The notes under the pieces are model-generated. The model had not been told where the DNA came from and made no database searches. It was given only the letters and a program-made list of their open reading frames with translations. From Vicia villosa (taxonomy: Eukaryota; Streptophyta; Magnoliopsida; Fabales; Fabaceae): a stretch of DNA of 64,000 nt. Where the stretch lies: positions 82,530,469 to 82,594,468 of the forward strand of contig NC_081185.1 of assembly GCF_029867415.1 (NCBI RefSeq). The letters are read 5' to 3'. Positions 12,064 to 25,700 of this stretch are shown one piece after another (position 1 is the first letter of the stretch; each line of letters begins with the position of its first letter). Both the position numbers and the translations under genes were made by a program.

Positions 12064-12972
12064 TGTTAGAACATAGTTTGGTTCTATATCCATGTAATAG
12101 TTTTGATGATAACAAATACATAATTTTTAATAAGAACAAATATGCACTCTAACCGTACAATTAAATATGCAGAAAAATGATAGAAGTTCTGAAGCATTCT
12201 AAGAGAAAACAGAGCTATGAATGTGATTTCTCAGAAGCAAAAGGCTGCATTAAGGGAAGTTTACAAGAACAAGAAGTTCTGTCAGAATTAGAATGCTGCA
12301 TTGAGGGAAGTTTACAAGAACAAGAAGTTATGATGCTAAACGGGAAGTTAACAAGAACAAGAAGTTCTTATGCTAAAATGCTTCACAAGCACCAACGAAC
12401 AAAGTTACAACTTATACTTTGATAAGAAGCTTCTGACTATGGACAACATCTATATTTTTGGAAAGAGTATTAACTTGTATTTTATCAACCCTCCAAAAAC
12501 AAGAGAATGTGTCTCCAACAGACCTCTCAATTCATTCTATATAAAGGAGACCATGATGAATCAAAGTTCAACTCTCATGCACGCAAATACTAAAAGCGCT
12601 CAAAATCACTCTCATACATTTTATCTCTTATTTATATATTGTGCTATAATATTGTGTATACATCACAGTTGTGATACAGATTTCTAGAAGCATTTTGTAA
12701 ACACGTTAAGTTATTGTTTTAGAATTGTTATTCCTTGAGAAAACCGGGTTGTGGTTTGATCTCAAGAAGACATTGACAATTGTCTTCGTGTGTTGTAATC
12801 AAAGTTTTGATTAGTGGATTAAGACCTCGTGAGAGAGAGGCGAAATCACCTTAATAGGGTGGACTGGAGTAGTTTGAGTTCAACGAACCAGGATAACAAA
12901 ACGTGTCAATTTGCTTTAATTTTTTTGAAAACTCCAATTCAAACCCCCTTTCTTGTGTTTTTCTTTTCTTCA
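12064..12972 (+). mobile_element. Solo LTR of a SIRE/Maximus-type Ty1-copia element
   Basis: A 909-bp LTR in plus orientation beginning TGTTAGAACATAG and ending TTCTTTTCTTCA. The flanking 5-mers GAAGG (12059-12063) and AAAGG (12973-12977) are a TSD with one change. The integrase frame resumes after it. The start TGTTAGAAC, a TTTTGATGATAAC block soon after it and the 3' CCCTTTCTTGTGTTTTTC are shared with the LTR at 34414-36283, so they are the same broad family. Inside, a motif of about 25 bp (GGAAGTTTACAAGAACAAGA) recurs three times at about 12256-12370. Confidence 0.83.
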
Positions 12973-13500
12973 AAAGGGGATCAAGAAGAATGTATATGAT
13001 ACCAAGGGACTTTAGGCTTAACAATAGCACAAAAGGCTTTTGTCATATCACGCCACCCCTGACTCAAATACGAAGAAGACTCCCTTCAACATGGTATATG
13101 AGGCAGACTCCATGTTTCCTATCGAAATTGACACACCCTTTTGGTAGCGCTCTCAATTCAATAAAGAAGAAAACGAGGCACGGCTAAGATGTGTTGCTTA
13201 TCTAATCAAAGAAACAAGAGATATTTCCCACATACTAGAATTTTTCGCCAAGCATAGGACATCCAGAAGATACAACTTCTAAGTGATTTGAAAGGAAATC
13301 CAGGACGACGACCTAGTGCTGAGACAAATCTCGTGCTCACCCAACATATGAAACTACAACCTAATTGGGAAATACCCTATCACATATACTAGAAGCTATC
13401 TCATAGGGCCTATAAGCTAGAGGAGTTAGATGGACAACTCATTTCTACGACTCATTCCTAGAACTTACAATTCAGTTAACACAAGATATTACTATAGTTG
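12973..13500 (+). pseudogene. Ty3-gypsy integrase fragment, downstream half
   Basis: Continuation of the 11576-12063 integrase: GIKKN directly after the LTR, then SYHATPDSNTKKTPFNMVYE (about 13040-13100) and FPIEID, the usual C-terminal block of Ty3-gypsy integrases. Near the end a readable YKLEELDGQLIS segment (about 13410-13445) and a final RYYYS-like block (about 13480-13495) match the closing region of this type of pol. Stops and frame changes are frequent, so the copy is old. Confidence 0.78.
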
Positions 13501-14611
13501 ATTGTCAACAAGGCGAGTTTCTTACCAATGTATGAATCTCTTTGAAAATCCTTTATTGTTATTTGCAACAGGTTTATTTAGTTCTACAATTGACTTAAAT
13601 GTTGTACTTCCATGAGAAGAACATTTCCACCTTAAAAAGGGCAATGTAATTGTTGTACTTCCATAGGAATATCCTTGTCACCTTAAAAAGGGAAATACAA
13701 TTGTTGGACTTACATAATAAATGGCCTAAAAGGGGTAATAAGGAGGAAATAATGCAGCATGTCACCCATAGATTCTCCTTGGTTGCCCCTTTCTTAGATC
13801 AATCACCCATTTATTGAATATGAATCCCATTCCTCAAAATGCATCGCCTATTTCTGAGATAACTCACCTGAAGTTGGAAAAGATGAGAAGTGGTGTGTCG
13901 TTAGTCCTTAATGGTATGAAAGAAGTTTGGGGGAAGTTAAACACACTCCCCTAAATAATAGGTGTTCAATTACCCCCCCCCCCCCGCTCCTAGGATCGTT
14001 TGTTATTTCATGGTAATCTGAGATCCAGACACAGGACTTCTTATAAATATCTTAACCCAAGGGTGAAAAGGAAGACAATCTCATATTCACATAAATATTA
14101 GATACACAGAGCATCTCACCTCCCTACCTGTGCTAACTCTAAAACCTACAACAAAACCTAAAGCCTTTGACAACCCTTAATCATTAGGGGTTGTCACGTA
14201 TTATGCTTTTAGCAACTACAAAGTCTAGAAGATGGAAAGTATACAATCTCTCATGGTCTTGCGCTTAGTATCTTAGAGTGATCAGTTCAAAATGTAAAAG
14301 GTCAAAAGTATGTATTGAAGTACTGAGGCAATCACACACAAACCTATAAAAAAATTTAAACCTTCTCTGATTTCATAAAAATTCTTGAAAAACCTATCCA
14401 GGCTTGTATGTAATTGATTAATAAGTATTTATATTCAATTGGGGAGGTTTTACACTACCTAATTGGTTAAGGACTTGGCCAAATCAATTAGAACAGGGTA
14501 AATGGTCTCTTAATCGATTAGAAAAACATTTAATCAATTAAACTATGTAGCCATTTTAGGGTTTCCTTTTGGATTAGGTTTTCTATATTTTAAAAGCTTT
14601 TAATAGATTAT
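13501..14611. other. Probable 3' region of the decayed gypsy element; no gene seen
   Basis: Non-coding. It contains a CTTCCATGAGAAGAA-type motif repeated at about 13600-13720 (three copies roughly 60 bp apart, each with ACCTTAAAAAGGG), a run of C at about 13974-13986, a TATAAATAT at about 14042, and TAATCGATTAG-like motifs near 14400-14550. These fit decayed LTR sequence downstream of pol, but no LTR limits could be placed. Confidence 0.4.
14168..14196. repeat. Short inverted repeat (hairpin-forming)
   Basis: TGACAACCC...GGGTTGTCA-type arms around an AT-rich loop, nearly perfect. It lies in non-coding remnant DNA and has no known role. Confidence 0.45.
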
Positions 14612-14967
14612 TGTAACCCCCTAAATAACTCCAACGTAATTTAAATAGATTATCAGAGTAAATTCAACACAAAAGTATTTAAGATGCTACAGTTCAACAA
14701 AACCTGCTCATAAAATATGATATGTAACACATAATATTTTTAAAAATTATAATAAAGATTATAATAATAAAAACATGTCTGAAAATTCAACTTGCATTCA
14801 AGCAGCGGAAATATCATCAGCTAATGATAATTCAAAACATAATCATATTTATAAAGTAAAACATAGCAACGTCAACTCAAGAGATATCCAATTAATCTCC
14901 ACAATATAAGATATATAAAAACGTTCCTTCCCCGGTGTTACACATCAGAGCAGACGCCGACACTAAA
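14612..14967 (-). mobile_element. LTR fragment related to the chromovirus-like element at 39135
   Basis: It begins TGTAACCCCCTAAATAACTCC and ends with a CCCCGGTGTTACACATCAGAGC stretch. Both landmarks occur in the same order in the LTR at 39135-39420 (TGTAACACCC start, CCCCCAGTGTTACAAGATCAGAGC inside). It therefore corresponds to one end of such an LTR, strongly diverged, and is cut at 14967 by the repeat that follows. Confidence 0.55.
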
Positions 14968-15180
14968 CACTATGTCAAAAACGTGTTTTAATAGCACTTT
15001 TTTACCCTTTAATAGCACTTTTTAAGCGCTATTGAAAGAAGAGTAAAAAATAGCGCAATCCAAAAAACGCTATGACAAGATATTTTTATTAATAGGATTT
15101 AATAGCATTTTTCATAAAAACGCTATTATAAGCTAGTTATCTTTAATAGCGTTTTTCAAAAAAGTGCTATTAAATTCTCA
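14968..15180. mobile_element. Possible CACTA-type transposon end with subterminal repeats
   Basis: The stretch begins CACTATGTCAAAAACG. It is followed by at least five copies, in both orientations, of a short motif of the form TTTAATAGCRYTTTTT / AAAAACGCTATTA. CACTA transposons have CACTA-type ends with clustered subterminal motifs, so this may be one end. No matching second end or transposase was found, so it may be a remnant or another class. Confidence 0.4.
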
Positions 15181-15449
15181 TTTATATATATATAACATGC
15201 CTTTCATATAAGCTGCTTCAACTCATGCTTGCATTATAAAATAATGCTATTAAATTGCAGTACCATACACAGAAAATGGGAAAAGTTTTCTATATAGCAT
15301 CTATTTGACAAACACAAAATCAATAACTATTGATATTTCTATACATTCAAAAGTTCAACCAACACATATAAAAGAAGAAAAATAAATTTCACCTAAGACC
15401 AAAACACTAATAAAATATTAATATATATTATATACACATCAGTATATTC

Positions 15450-16123
<674 letters not shown>

Positions 16124-16889
16124 CTCTGTTTGGTAAAACTAGTTGGTAGCTGATAGCTGATGATTGATAGTTGGTAGCTGGTAGTTGATGACTAATAGCT
16201 CATAGCTGATGACCGGTAGCTTATAAGTTAATTTGAGTGTTTGATAAATTAGCTGTTACACTAGCTGATAAATACAAAATGACACAAAAGGACATTCTTA
16301 TTAAAAAATTTGTGATTTATTTATCTTATCATATTATGTTATAAAATTAATTTTTATTTGATAAAAATAAATATATTAATACAAACTTACAAAAAAATTT
16401 TAATATATGTGAAAAATTTAAGAAACATCAAAATATTTTAAATTTATATATAAAATATATAAAAAAAATTTAACGGAATACATGAAATTTGAATTCAGTT
16501 AAATTCGTCAAAATTAATAATAAAAATAAGTTTATTATTTAATATCATATCATAAAAATACAACCAAATTTTTAATTTTCTTCGTCTCAGTTAATCTCAT
16601 TGATTCTTCGATTAGTCACTAACTTGAGAAATATCAACACTGTTTCAAAATTTATTGTATAATTTAGATGTTATTAAAAATATTAAACATTGAATCATAA
16701 TATATATCGTAGGGTAAAAGCTAGAGTAAAGATTGATTTTTTGTTAAAATAAAAAGGGTATAAATGAAAGAAAATATCACAAGCTAAAAGTTACAAGCTC
16801 AAAAGCTACTTCAAATAGCTTTTCAAAACAAAGACAAAAGCTGGTAAAAAAGCTAAAAGCTAAAAGCTAAAAACAGTTACCAAATAGAG
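16124..16889. mobile_element. Putative non-autonomous DNA transposon with terminal inverted repeats
   Basis: The ends are CTCTGTTTGGTAA at 16124 and its near-perfect reverse complement (TTACCAAATAGAG) ending at 16889, 12 of 13 matching. Inside each end are iterated motifs: TAGCTGATAG / TTGGTAGCTG at the left, and AGCTAAAAGCTAAAAGC at the right. The core is AT-rich and has no transposase. No clear target-site duplication was found, and a second TTACCAAACAT motif at about 16948 could be an alternative outer end. It resembles hAT-like small elements, but the class is an inference. Confidence 0.5.
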
Positions 16890-17103
16890 GTTTTTTATTT
16901 ATATGAGTTGAAAAGCTTAAAGTTAAAAGTTAAAAGCTCTTTTTATGGCCTTACCAAACATACTCCTTGTATTCCTACATTGCTATTAACCTTTGTTGGA
17001 TCTTTTGAAGCTGCCTTTATCTCGTAGGAAATCACACACGAGCGATAGAGTCGTTGAGCAGAGAAGACTTAGTAGTTGCACAGGACGTCATCAAGAGTTG
17101 TGA

Positions 17104-17523
17104 TTGAAGAACATTAAAATGCAATTGAAGTCACAAGTTTAGAAAAATATGTGATTGGAGATGAATAATGACTTTTTGGATGTGATTAAGGAGGATCAGA
17201 AAGTTGATGTGAAATCATTGGATTTGATGCCTACGGGAGAAGACAACCCTGATAGTGATTTTAAAGTGGATAATATTGGTGTGTTGAGATTTCGGGACAG
17301 AATTTGTGTGCCAAATAATGATGAATTGAAAAAAAGCAATTTTGGAAGAAAGTCACCGGAATAGCTTAAGTATTCATCCGGGAGCGACGAAAATGTATCA
17401 AGACTTGAAGAAGTTGTTTTGGTGGTTTGGTATGAAGAGAGATATAGCTCAGTTTGTGTATGCTTGTTTGACATGTAAGAAGTCAAAAGTAGAACATCGG
17501 GTACATTTTCGAGGACGAAAATA
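17104..17523 (+). pseudogene. Ty3-gypsy (chromovirus-like) pol remnant with integrase zinc-binding domain
   Basis: A plus-strand segment with a VLRFRDRICVPNNDELKK block, then in another frame EESHRNSLSIHPGATKMYQ, LKKLFWWFGMKRDI and CLTCKKSKVEH, the HHCC zinc-binding domain that opens chromovirus-type integrases. The text then jumps straight to the last residues of the polyprotein and a TAA at 17522-17524. The integrase catalytic core and C-terminal domain are deleted. A polypurine tract and an LTR follow immediately. The same upstream block (RFGNRVCVPDVTELRK) occurs in the element at 42373-42738. Confidence 0.8.
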
Positions 17524-17527
17524 AATT

Positions 17528-17541
17528 AAGTGGGGGAGAGT
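17528..17541 (+). promoter_or_regulatory. Polypurine tract (PPT)
   Basis: AAGTGGGGGAGAGT directly before the LTR start TGTAACACCC. This is the plus-strand priming site of the element on the left. Confidence 0.8.
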
Positions 17542-17694
17542 TGTAACACCCAATTTAATTTATTTAATCGTCGAGTATATTTTAATTTGATTGAAATCTG
17601 TTTAGGGTACTTGCATGATAGAACCTTAGTTAAGGGCATTGGAGAATATTTTATGGTGTGTTATTAGTAGTGAAATTGATAATAATAGCATAAG

Positions 17695-17768
<74 letters not shown>
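17695..17768. repeat. (TTA)n microsatellite
   Basis: About 24 uninterrupted TTA units inside the LTR. Confidence 0.95.
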
Positions 17769-18592
17769 GATTACTAATATTATTATATTATTAGTAGTAT
17801 TAGAAATATTGTTATTATTAGTATTATTTTCTAATAAATAAAATTAGATTTTTAAGGAGTAATTGGCTTAGTGGAGAATTATAAGGAGAAGAATAGGGTA
17901 AGTGGATTTGGTAGATATAAAAAGAGGAGAGTTTCACCTAATAACAATTAGGGTGATCAAGGATTAAAGGTGAACGACTGCTAGGGATATTTGGGAGAGA
18001 AACAATTCGCAGGAATTTCCGAACAATTTCAAGGTAAGGGGGGGGGAATCTATTTCAATATGGGTGTATTATCATGAGAGGGTAGTGAGGGTACCCTTCC
18101 CTTGTATAGATTTCTTATATCAATTTTTGTTATATGAATATGTCTGTGATTATATGAATGAAATTGTGTTTGAATTAGTTGTTTAATTGATGTTGTGAAT
18201 GAAAAATTATAGTTGGTAGTGATCGATTGATGTACTGTGTGACAAAATTATTGTTGGTAATTAATCGTAGAAGGCATCGAAGAGATATAGAAAAATTGCA
18301 GGAACCAAAAACGAAACCGAACGACACACCCTGGGTAAGGGGAGTGTGCCGAACTGCACAAGCATCATGGGGGGGACATGCCGATCGGCGTGTGCAGTGG
18401 GGTGCCCAATGGCACCAATGACTAGATAGAGGGTGTGCCGAACAGCACCCCTTGTGTGATGAAGGTCACAATTTTCCAATTAGCTTGTTTTGTCTTTTAG
18501 TGTGATGAACATCACACTTTGTGGTGATGAACGTCATGTTGTTTAATTAAGTACTAGGTTATGTTTTGAACAAAAATAATGTGATACAACTT

Positions 18593-18594
<2 letters not shown>

Positions 18595-18632
<38 letters not shown>
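18595..18632. repeat. (TA)n microsatellite
   Basis: About 19 TA units inside the LTR. Confidence 0.9.
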
Positions 18633-18634
<2 letters not shown>

Positions 18635-19754
18635 CATTATATATTGATAAATAATAGTAAGTTAATATTATTAATATAATAATTTAAGAGTTTTGGAATT
18701 AGAGATAAATAATTAGATTAATGTGTTAATTTTAATTATCTATTTTGGTAGAGTTGTTAAAGGTGTAATGTAATTGTCACTAGTGTTGAATAAATTAGCA
18801 GTAACAATATGTGTTGGCTTAATAATAGTTCAAAATAGTAAATTTGAGCAATGGAGCAGAAGATTAATTAACCAGAATAGTCATAATGGTCCGAATAATT
18901 ACGTGGTTTATTTGTAATTTATTTGGGTTGATTCGGTGAATTGTATGTATGTGTGCTTATTTGTCTGAACAGGTGTGGTAATACCAGTGGGTATTGCGGT
19001 AAGTCTGAGACTTACACTTGATCAGGAGGATCCTATTGGTGTGAACATGTCGTGTACATGTGAATCATATGCATATTGTTGTCATGCATTCATGGTGTTA
19101 TTGGTGAAAATAGGTCATTGCTCAGGAGGAGTGTATGTGACCAGTGGTGTAGATATATCATTTCCTAGGAGATATGTATGTGATTTATCTGGTTTGATTG
19201 AATGAACCTTGGTGATTGGTACCAGATGCATTGTGTCATTATTGAGTCACATTGCATCTTAATTAATTGTTTGGACTGGTGTGGTTGTGTGATTACTACT
19301 CTCAACATGATTATTTCACTGTTAAATTATTGAATGTAGTTCTCACCCCTTTGTTGTTGTTGTTGTGTCTGTGCTTCCTTGGAAGTACAGATAATCCAGG
19401 TACTTGAGTGTGCGCGGAGTGTGTGTTGCCTGATCGAGTCCTAGGAGTCGCTCTGATACGTAACACGGGATTTTGGGACGTTTATTTATTCGTTATTTCT
19501 TTTATCAATTAGTTGTGTATCATTTGTTAATTTGGAGATTTATTGAACCACGAATTAATGTGGATATTTTTTTGATGTTTAGGTATATTGCCAGGTTAAG
19601 ATAAAGCAATTAATTTTCCACTGTTTTGTTTTATTAATACAAAAAGTTTTTTTGGTTTGTTTTTAATGTGACATTCCACTTTATGTGAAAAACTCTGATT
19701 ATTTTCTTATTATTACGTAATTTTATTTAACTTGCAATAGTGGGGTGTTACAAT

Positions 19755-19766
19755 TGGTATCAGAGC
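19755..19766 (+). promoter_or_regulatory. Primer-binding site (initiator tRNA-Met)
   Basis: TGGTATCAGAGC, the complement of the 3' end of plant initiator tRNA-Met, two bases after the LTR. It marks the start of an internal region. Confidence 0.85.
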
Positions 19767-20594
19767 AGGTCGGTCCGTCCGACCAGGTTGTTGAGTCCGT
19801 AGAGTCGTGTTGTGTGTATGCGATATCTCTGTGAAAACACTATCGATACCCCTTTTGCCTTACTTCTAACTTTGCAGGGGATGAGTCTGAAATAAGTGGG
19901 GGAGAAGCTTTTGCTTCTCTGAGATGGTGGGTGTGGAGTTGCCGTTGGTACGCGGTGGAACTCTATTGTAGTCGATAAAGACGGTTTGTACCCCATCATG
20001 GTTTTCGGATGTCTATTAACAAATTGGGGAACTGACCACCCTCAATCTCTTGCTGATAGCATACGGGATTATGTTGGATGGGATAGACGTGTCTTTCGAC
20101 CTAAATTGTGGGATCGGAGGATGGTTGTAGTTGAGCCAAGTGCTTACGGATTGTTCTGATGAATAGATGCAGATTCTTATCTCGAAGGAATAGTTGTTAA
20201 ACGGTTGGGATGGGTATGAGAAGATGAAGCTCAGATATTTGCGGTGTTTTCAGGACTGCGTATTATTTGTAGAGTTTCGTCGTTGGAATTATATATATGA
20301 TTGTTGATAAGTAACGAGTGATTCCAGTTATAAGGAGGTTGTAGAAGGGAGCATTGAGTTGTGAAGCGTGGAAAACGACGATGTTGATGGAGGAGAGATT
20401 GATAGATTCATAAAGAGTCGTTCAGATACTAACGTTGGAGATGAGGAGTGAGTTTTTGGGAATTTGGGAAAGAATTGATCGGAATGAAACGGTGTTCTTA
20501 TGTATGCACTTCCTCCATGTGTTCTACGCTTTGATGAAGGTGAGGATGAACCCCTGGGACCTTTAAGAGTCGAATGTGATGTTTATCTTTGGTT
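19767..20594 (+). mobile_element. Leader and remnant of a chromovirus-like internal region
   Basis: Non-coding sequence after the PBS. It shares a GTGGGGGAGAAGC..GCTTCTC block with the element at 39135-46447 at a similar distance from the PBS, which shows common descent. No gag reading frame is recognisable. The end near 20594 is set by the start of LTR-like sequence of another family and is approximate. Confidence 0.55.
19902..19919 (+). repeat. Leader hairpin
   Basis: A GAGAAGC arm and its perfect complement GCTTCTC around a 4-base loop, 136 bases after the PBS. The counterpart at 44419-44435 in the other element has the same arms. Confidence 0.65.
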
Positions 20595-22030
20595 GTAACA
20601 CAAGGGAGAGAGTTTCTTGATTATGCCCTAGTTCTTTGACTTTTGCAACTCTTGGAACCCTTGCCTCTTTGTGAAATTTTTGCCCCCTTTTGGTCTGCTT
20701 TTGTTGTGTATATATATCACAAGCAATTAAGGTAAAACTTATGGAAAGAATCTATCCCTTTGATTGAAAAATATTGACTTCATTCTTGTACCAAAACTTT
20801 CTTTTTTTAGTTAAATTCTATTTCCCAACCTTTTACACGTGTCTTATGATCCATATAATTGATATTGTATTAATTTTGATTTGAAAATCCAATTATATAA
20901 TCCTTTATCAATTAAATTTTATTTTATTTTATTTATTTTGAATTTAAATAAATAAATCCAAATTAAAGAAATAAAAATCACAAAATAGGGATGGATGGAT
21001 TTATGGGCCTTCTATAAGCTTATGATCACGTGGGAGATCCAAAAATATGGGCCTAATATCCAAAACCTCCTAATTGCTCATTTAGGGTTTCATACACTTC
21101 TTAGAATTTATCCAACTTCTGACAACCATAACTCATTTTATTTTTCTCATATGAGAATGATCTTATACTTTTTGGAAAGCCCAAGATGTCTTCCACAACC
21201 CACTTTGGAACCATTTTTGCATTTGAAGATTTTATCTTGGTGATATGACTCCTGACAAAAGATAGCTTTTGTGGACTTTCAAAAGGACCTGTAATGTTTT
21301 AACTCATATCTTTCAAATGAAGCATTTTGGGCCAAGTCTTCAAAATGAGCTTTGGATGGACAATTTCTGATGAACCATGTGAAAGTTATGTCTGGTCAAA
21401 GTTTAGGAAAGATTTGATGCAAACCTATTTTCTTGGAGATCAAGCAATAGACTTTGTGCGGTTTTAGGCCCAACTCAATCAATACTAATGCTATAAATAG
21501 ACTGGCATATACCTAGTTCTAAGTGGAACTGATATTTGTTTTTAGGGTTATAGGAATCCTTATTATTGTTGTGTTGTAAGTTCCATATGTTGCATTCACA
21601 AACCTGTAGGTGTTGAATGCTGGTTTAATCTTCGAAGCTGTTAAGCAAAAAGAGTAGTGTCGTTCTCATAAGCTTTTATGCATTGAGAATTGTGGGTCTT
21701 GGAAGAGTGTCTTCTACGGTTTCTGTTTGAGTTATTTGTCATAGGGTGTTATGATTGAAGGGATTTGAGGAGGGCCTCATACCTAGGTGAGTCTTAGGTA
21801 TAAGTCATGGGAAGGGTAGTGATTAAGTGAGGGGTTGTAAATGGGGGAGTTAGCTCTGAATTGATACTATCGGATATTGATTTCATCCCTGACTTGGTAG
21901 CCCCCAGAGTAGGAAGGTTGTTCCGAACTGGGTTAAAAATTTCTTGTGTTATTTATCTTTCTGCACTATTTTCATTACTCCTGCCGTCTTGATCAATAAT
22001 CGTTATCAACAGATATTATGTCGTGATATC
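20595..22030 (+). mobile_element. Decayed copia (SIRE-like) LTR, approximate limits
   Basis: The part from about 21780 to 21960 (AAGTGAGGGGTTGTAAATGG, GGTAGCCCCCAGAGTAGG, CCGAACTGGGT blocks) matches, in reverse complement, the LTRs at 33686 and 60043. A TATAAATA at 21492-21499 lies upstream as expected. The segment at about 21270-21410 (CTTTCAAAAGGACCT..., TCAAATGAAGCATTTT, AAAATGAGCTTTGGATG) also occurs at 58990-59190 inside a different LTR family. Neither terminus nor a TSD could be fixed. Confidence 0.5.
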
Positions 22031-22710
<680 letters not shown>

Positions 22711-22715
22711 AGTGT

Positions 22716-25700
22716 TGTCGCACGCTCGCGAAAATTGACCAGAGTCGCCACTAATATATTTATCCCATCGAGGGAAAGGAATATCATAAAACCTAGCAAA
22801 GAATAAGAACAAGGTCTTGCGACTAGAGATTAGGGTACGAGAGTCGGTTACGCAAGGGGAGGGTGTTAGCACCTCTAACGTCCATCATACTCGACGGTAT
22901 CTACATATGTTTGTTTTTATCTAAAGGGTGTGTCTAAAGTCTAAAGCCTAAATACGAATGCATGCAAAAATAAATATGGGGAAAAGAAAGAATTATTTAC
23001 AATTGTGCTCGCATAGGCCCCGCGACCCAATGCCTATGTATCCTTTTCAGGAATCAGAGCGTCATAGTTTGGCTCACATGTTTTTGTTTGTTTTTGTGTT
23101 TTTTAGGTGAACAGAGGTTAAGGTCAGAATCCATGATGTTCGACCTTGGGAGACTTACACGCCTAAGTATGGAATGGACTTAACTTGTTCTTAGAAGAGA
23201 AGGAACATGAGTTTGTGTTTTTTGATGTAATTCCATGATGAACAAAACCCACTACAAGGCTTCGCACCACTTTCTTACTTTGTTTAGATTTGAACCTTTA
23301 TTAAGTATTTTGAGTGTTTTTGATTAGTGTCTTTTAAAGGAGAATTTATTTGTGACTTGGATCATACCAAAAAGTTTAAGTATTTAGAGAAATACACCGA
23401 GGCCTACACCTCAATCATTTCTCTCCCACTAAGTAGAAAAAATACACCAGGGCCTACGCCCTAATCATTTCTTTTCCACTATAAAAGAAATAGTAGTATG
23501 ATCCTCGTCGGTATTTATTAGGTTTTTTAAAGTTGAAAAAGAAAAAGGAAATGAATAAGGGGGAGACTAACCTAATTAAGTCTAGCCTAATGATTATTGT
23601 TGTTTATGTACAAAGGAATGTCTACCTAAAGTTAACATGGTAATGGATTATAAAAGGAGCATACAGATGATATTAACAACATATGTCAAAATATGGCCAA
23701 AAACTAAGCAACAAAGTCACACAACAATTGTACAAGAATAACATGGAAATGATAAAATGAGAAGCAATTCAAGCATTAGTACAAAATTAGTCTAAAAAAA
23801 CTACTATTTTTTTATGTGTTTTATAGTGAGGCAAAACTATCAATTAAATGTCAAAATTAAACTAATCCAAGTAAAAAAATCAAAGTATTTTTATTGCATT
23901 TTCATTATTATGGAGAAACCTAAAACTAAGATTAATTCCTAAAAAAACTAGTTAGAGTCTAACAAATTTTATATAATTTTCATGCCTTTTATTACCTAAA
24001 AGAAAATAGAAAAGTTAAGTAAAAAAGAATCTAAAATCTACCAATTTTAATGGAGTCAGGGGGTGTAGATATCAGTGGCGCTAAGCCAAACATTCAAGCA
24101 AAAGATAGCATCAGCCAAAAGGGGAGTGTGGCGCAGAATTCCCAGCTTAAGCCCACAATGGTTCAGTCTATGGCCCAACAGCACATTACCATATATTCAT
24201 TTCATTTTTCATAATCATGATATGAAATCAATAGGTCACGTTAGATTCAAGTCACAAAATGACAAAAAACACAAACCAAAGCCAATCACAATTCAATACC
24301 CAATATTCTTCACCTGAGAACTTAATTAAAATAAAAACAAATAGAAGCTTAGAATGCATGGACCACGAGAGAGACAGTAGCCCCATGCGCTCCACGTGAA
24401 CAGTGCCGGTGTACTATTCATCTTCTTCTCAGACGGATCAATACATGACATACGACGGCGACGGACACATTCCTTCCCGGAAAATAAAAACAAAGGACTC
24501 CGTCCCACATGAAATCCAACAACGATTCTGAATATCACATCCATTTCGAATGAGATCAAACGCAAATCACATGAAATCAATAACACCGAAAATAATTGAA
24601 AACAAAATGATGCACATACAACTTGCAGTGTGAACCTGATCATGGCGACTAAACATGCTGAGACAGATCAAGAAACTTACCTGATGAAGAATCTTGAACG
24701 AGAATCTTCGGAAAACTTCGGCTCTTCGCCCTCGGATCTAGACACGTGCGATGAGTGCTTCAAACGACTTAAATGGACTGAGAAATAAACTCAGTATTCA
24801 GCATGAATTCATGAAGATGAAGAGTGGGATTCTTTCTCTAATGGAGGAAATCGAAATGGAGGCTCGCACGTGATTCACATTTCACACATCTGCTTCTTCG
24901 AGGAGGAGAACTTGCTAAACAATTCTTGATGATGATTATTGAAGTATGGTCAGGGATTTTGCTAGAAATTGTGATGGATGCTAGATGAAGAATGAAGGTG
25001 GTCGGTGTTAGAGAAAGATGAAGAAGATATGAAGCTTGATTGGTGATAATGAAGATTGAGGCTCAATTGACAATGGGGGTAGTGATGATTGAAGGTGATG
25101 GAAGGTGAGAACGTTTGGTTGTGGTAGTTGAAAGTTTGTTATAGTGGTTGAGAAAATGGTTAGGGAGGTTATGACAAAATGAAGATGAGAGAGGGGGAAG
25201 AGAATGATTAGGAGGGAAGAGAGTGGAGAGGTTTTGAAGAAACTGAAAAAAAAGAAAAATGAAAACGTGTCTAGCTTTGTGAAGTTTTGAGTCTTTTATA
25301 GGGTGAGGTACATGGTAATGTACGGTGTGGTGTGGTGCAATCGTATGTGTGTATTGGTGCTGCAAGCAAAACCGTGTTTTTCTCACCAATGCAACAACTC
25401 TAGATGACTAGTTTTGTGATTCATTTACTCTGCACCTGATGACTCAAATGGTCACTTCTTGGGCTCTTATGAAAGCTCATACATCGTGGTACCAATCTTG
25501 GGTTTAATTCTCATTGAGAACAGGCTTGTATGCTTCTTGAAATGCATGAGAAACTGATACTCCATGGCTATGATTGGTACACGTGCGTGACATGTCCCAC
25601 TACCAGCCAAGTGATATTTCAGACGTACGAGAACGAAGCTTCGTATCTTGATCCACACACCACCCATTGTCATGATTCTTGTACTATTGGAAAGAGGGAA

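Larger units (their letters stand above)
17542..19752 (+). mobile_element. Chromovirus-like Ty3-gypsy LTR
   Basis: A 2,211-bp LTR in plus orientation from TGTAACACCC at 17542 to GGGGTGTTACA at 19752. It is preceded by a PPT and followed, two bases later, by a tRNA-Met-type primer-binding site, so it has internal-region sequence of the same kind on both sides. It carries a (TTA)n tract (17695-17768), a (TA)n tract (18595-18632) and a GC-richer segment with GTGTGCCGAAC-type repeats at about 18310-18450. Small open frames within it (for example at 18975-19205) are not counted as genes. Confidence 0.8.

Noticed and set aside
12177..12687. Frames of 81 and 105 residues after the gypsy integrase
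   Set aside because: Both lie within the solo copia LTR at 12064-12972 and partly translate its internal short repeats.
14168..14196. Hairpin resembling a bacterial intrinsic terminator
   Set aside because: The window is plant nuclear DNA, there is no gene just upstream, and no T tract follows.
18975..19205. Cysteine-containing 76-residue frame that might be taken for a secreted peptide
   Set aside because: It lies inside the chromovirus-like LTR, has no signal peptide and its cysteines do not follow a defensin or NCR spacing.
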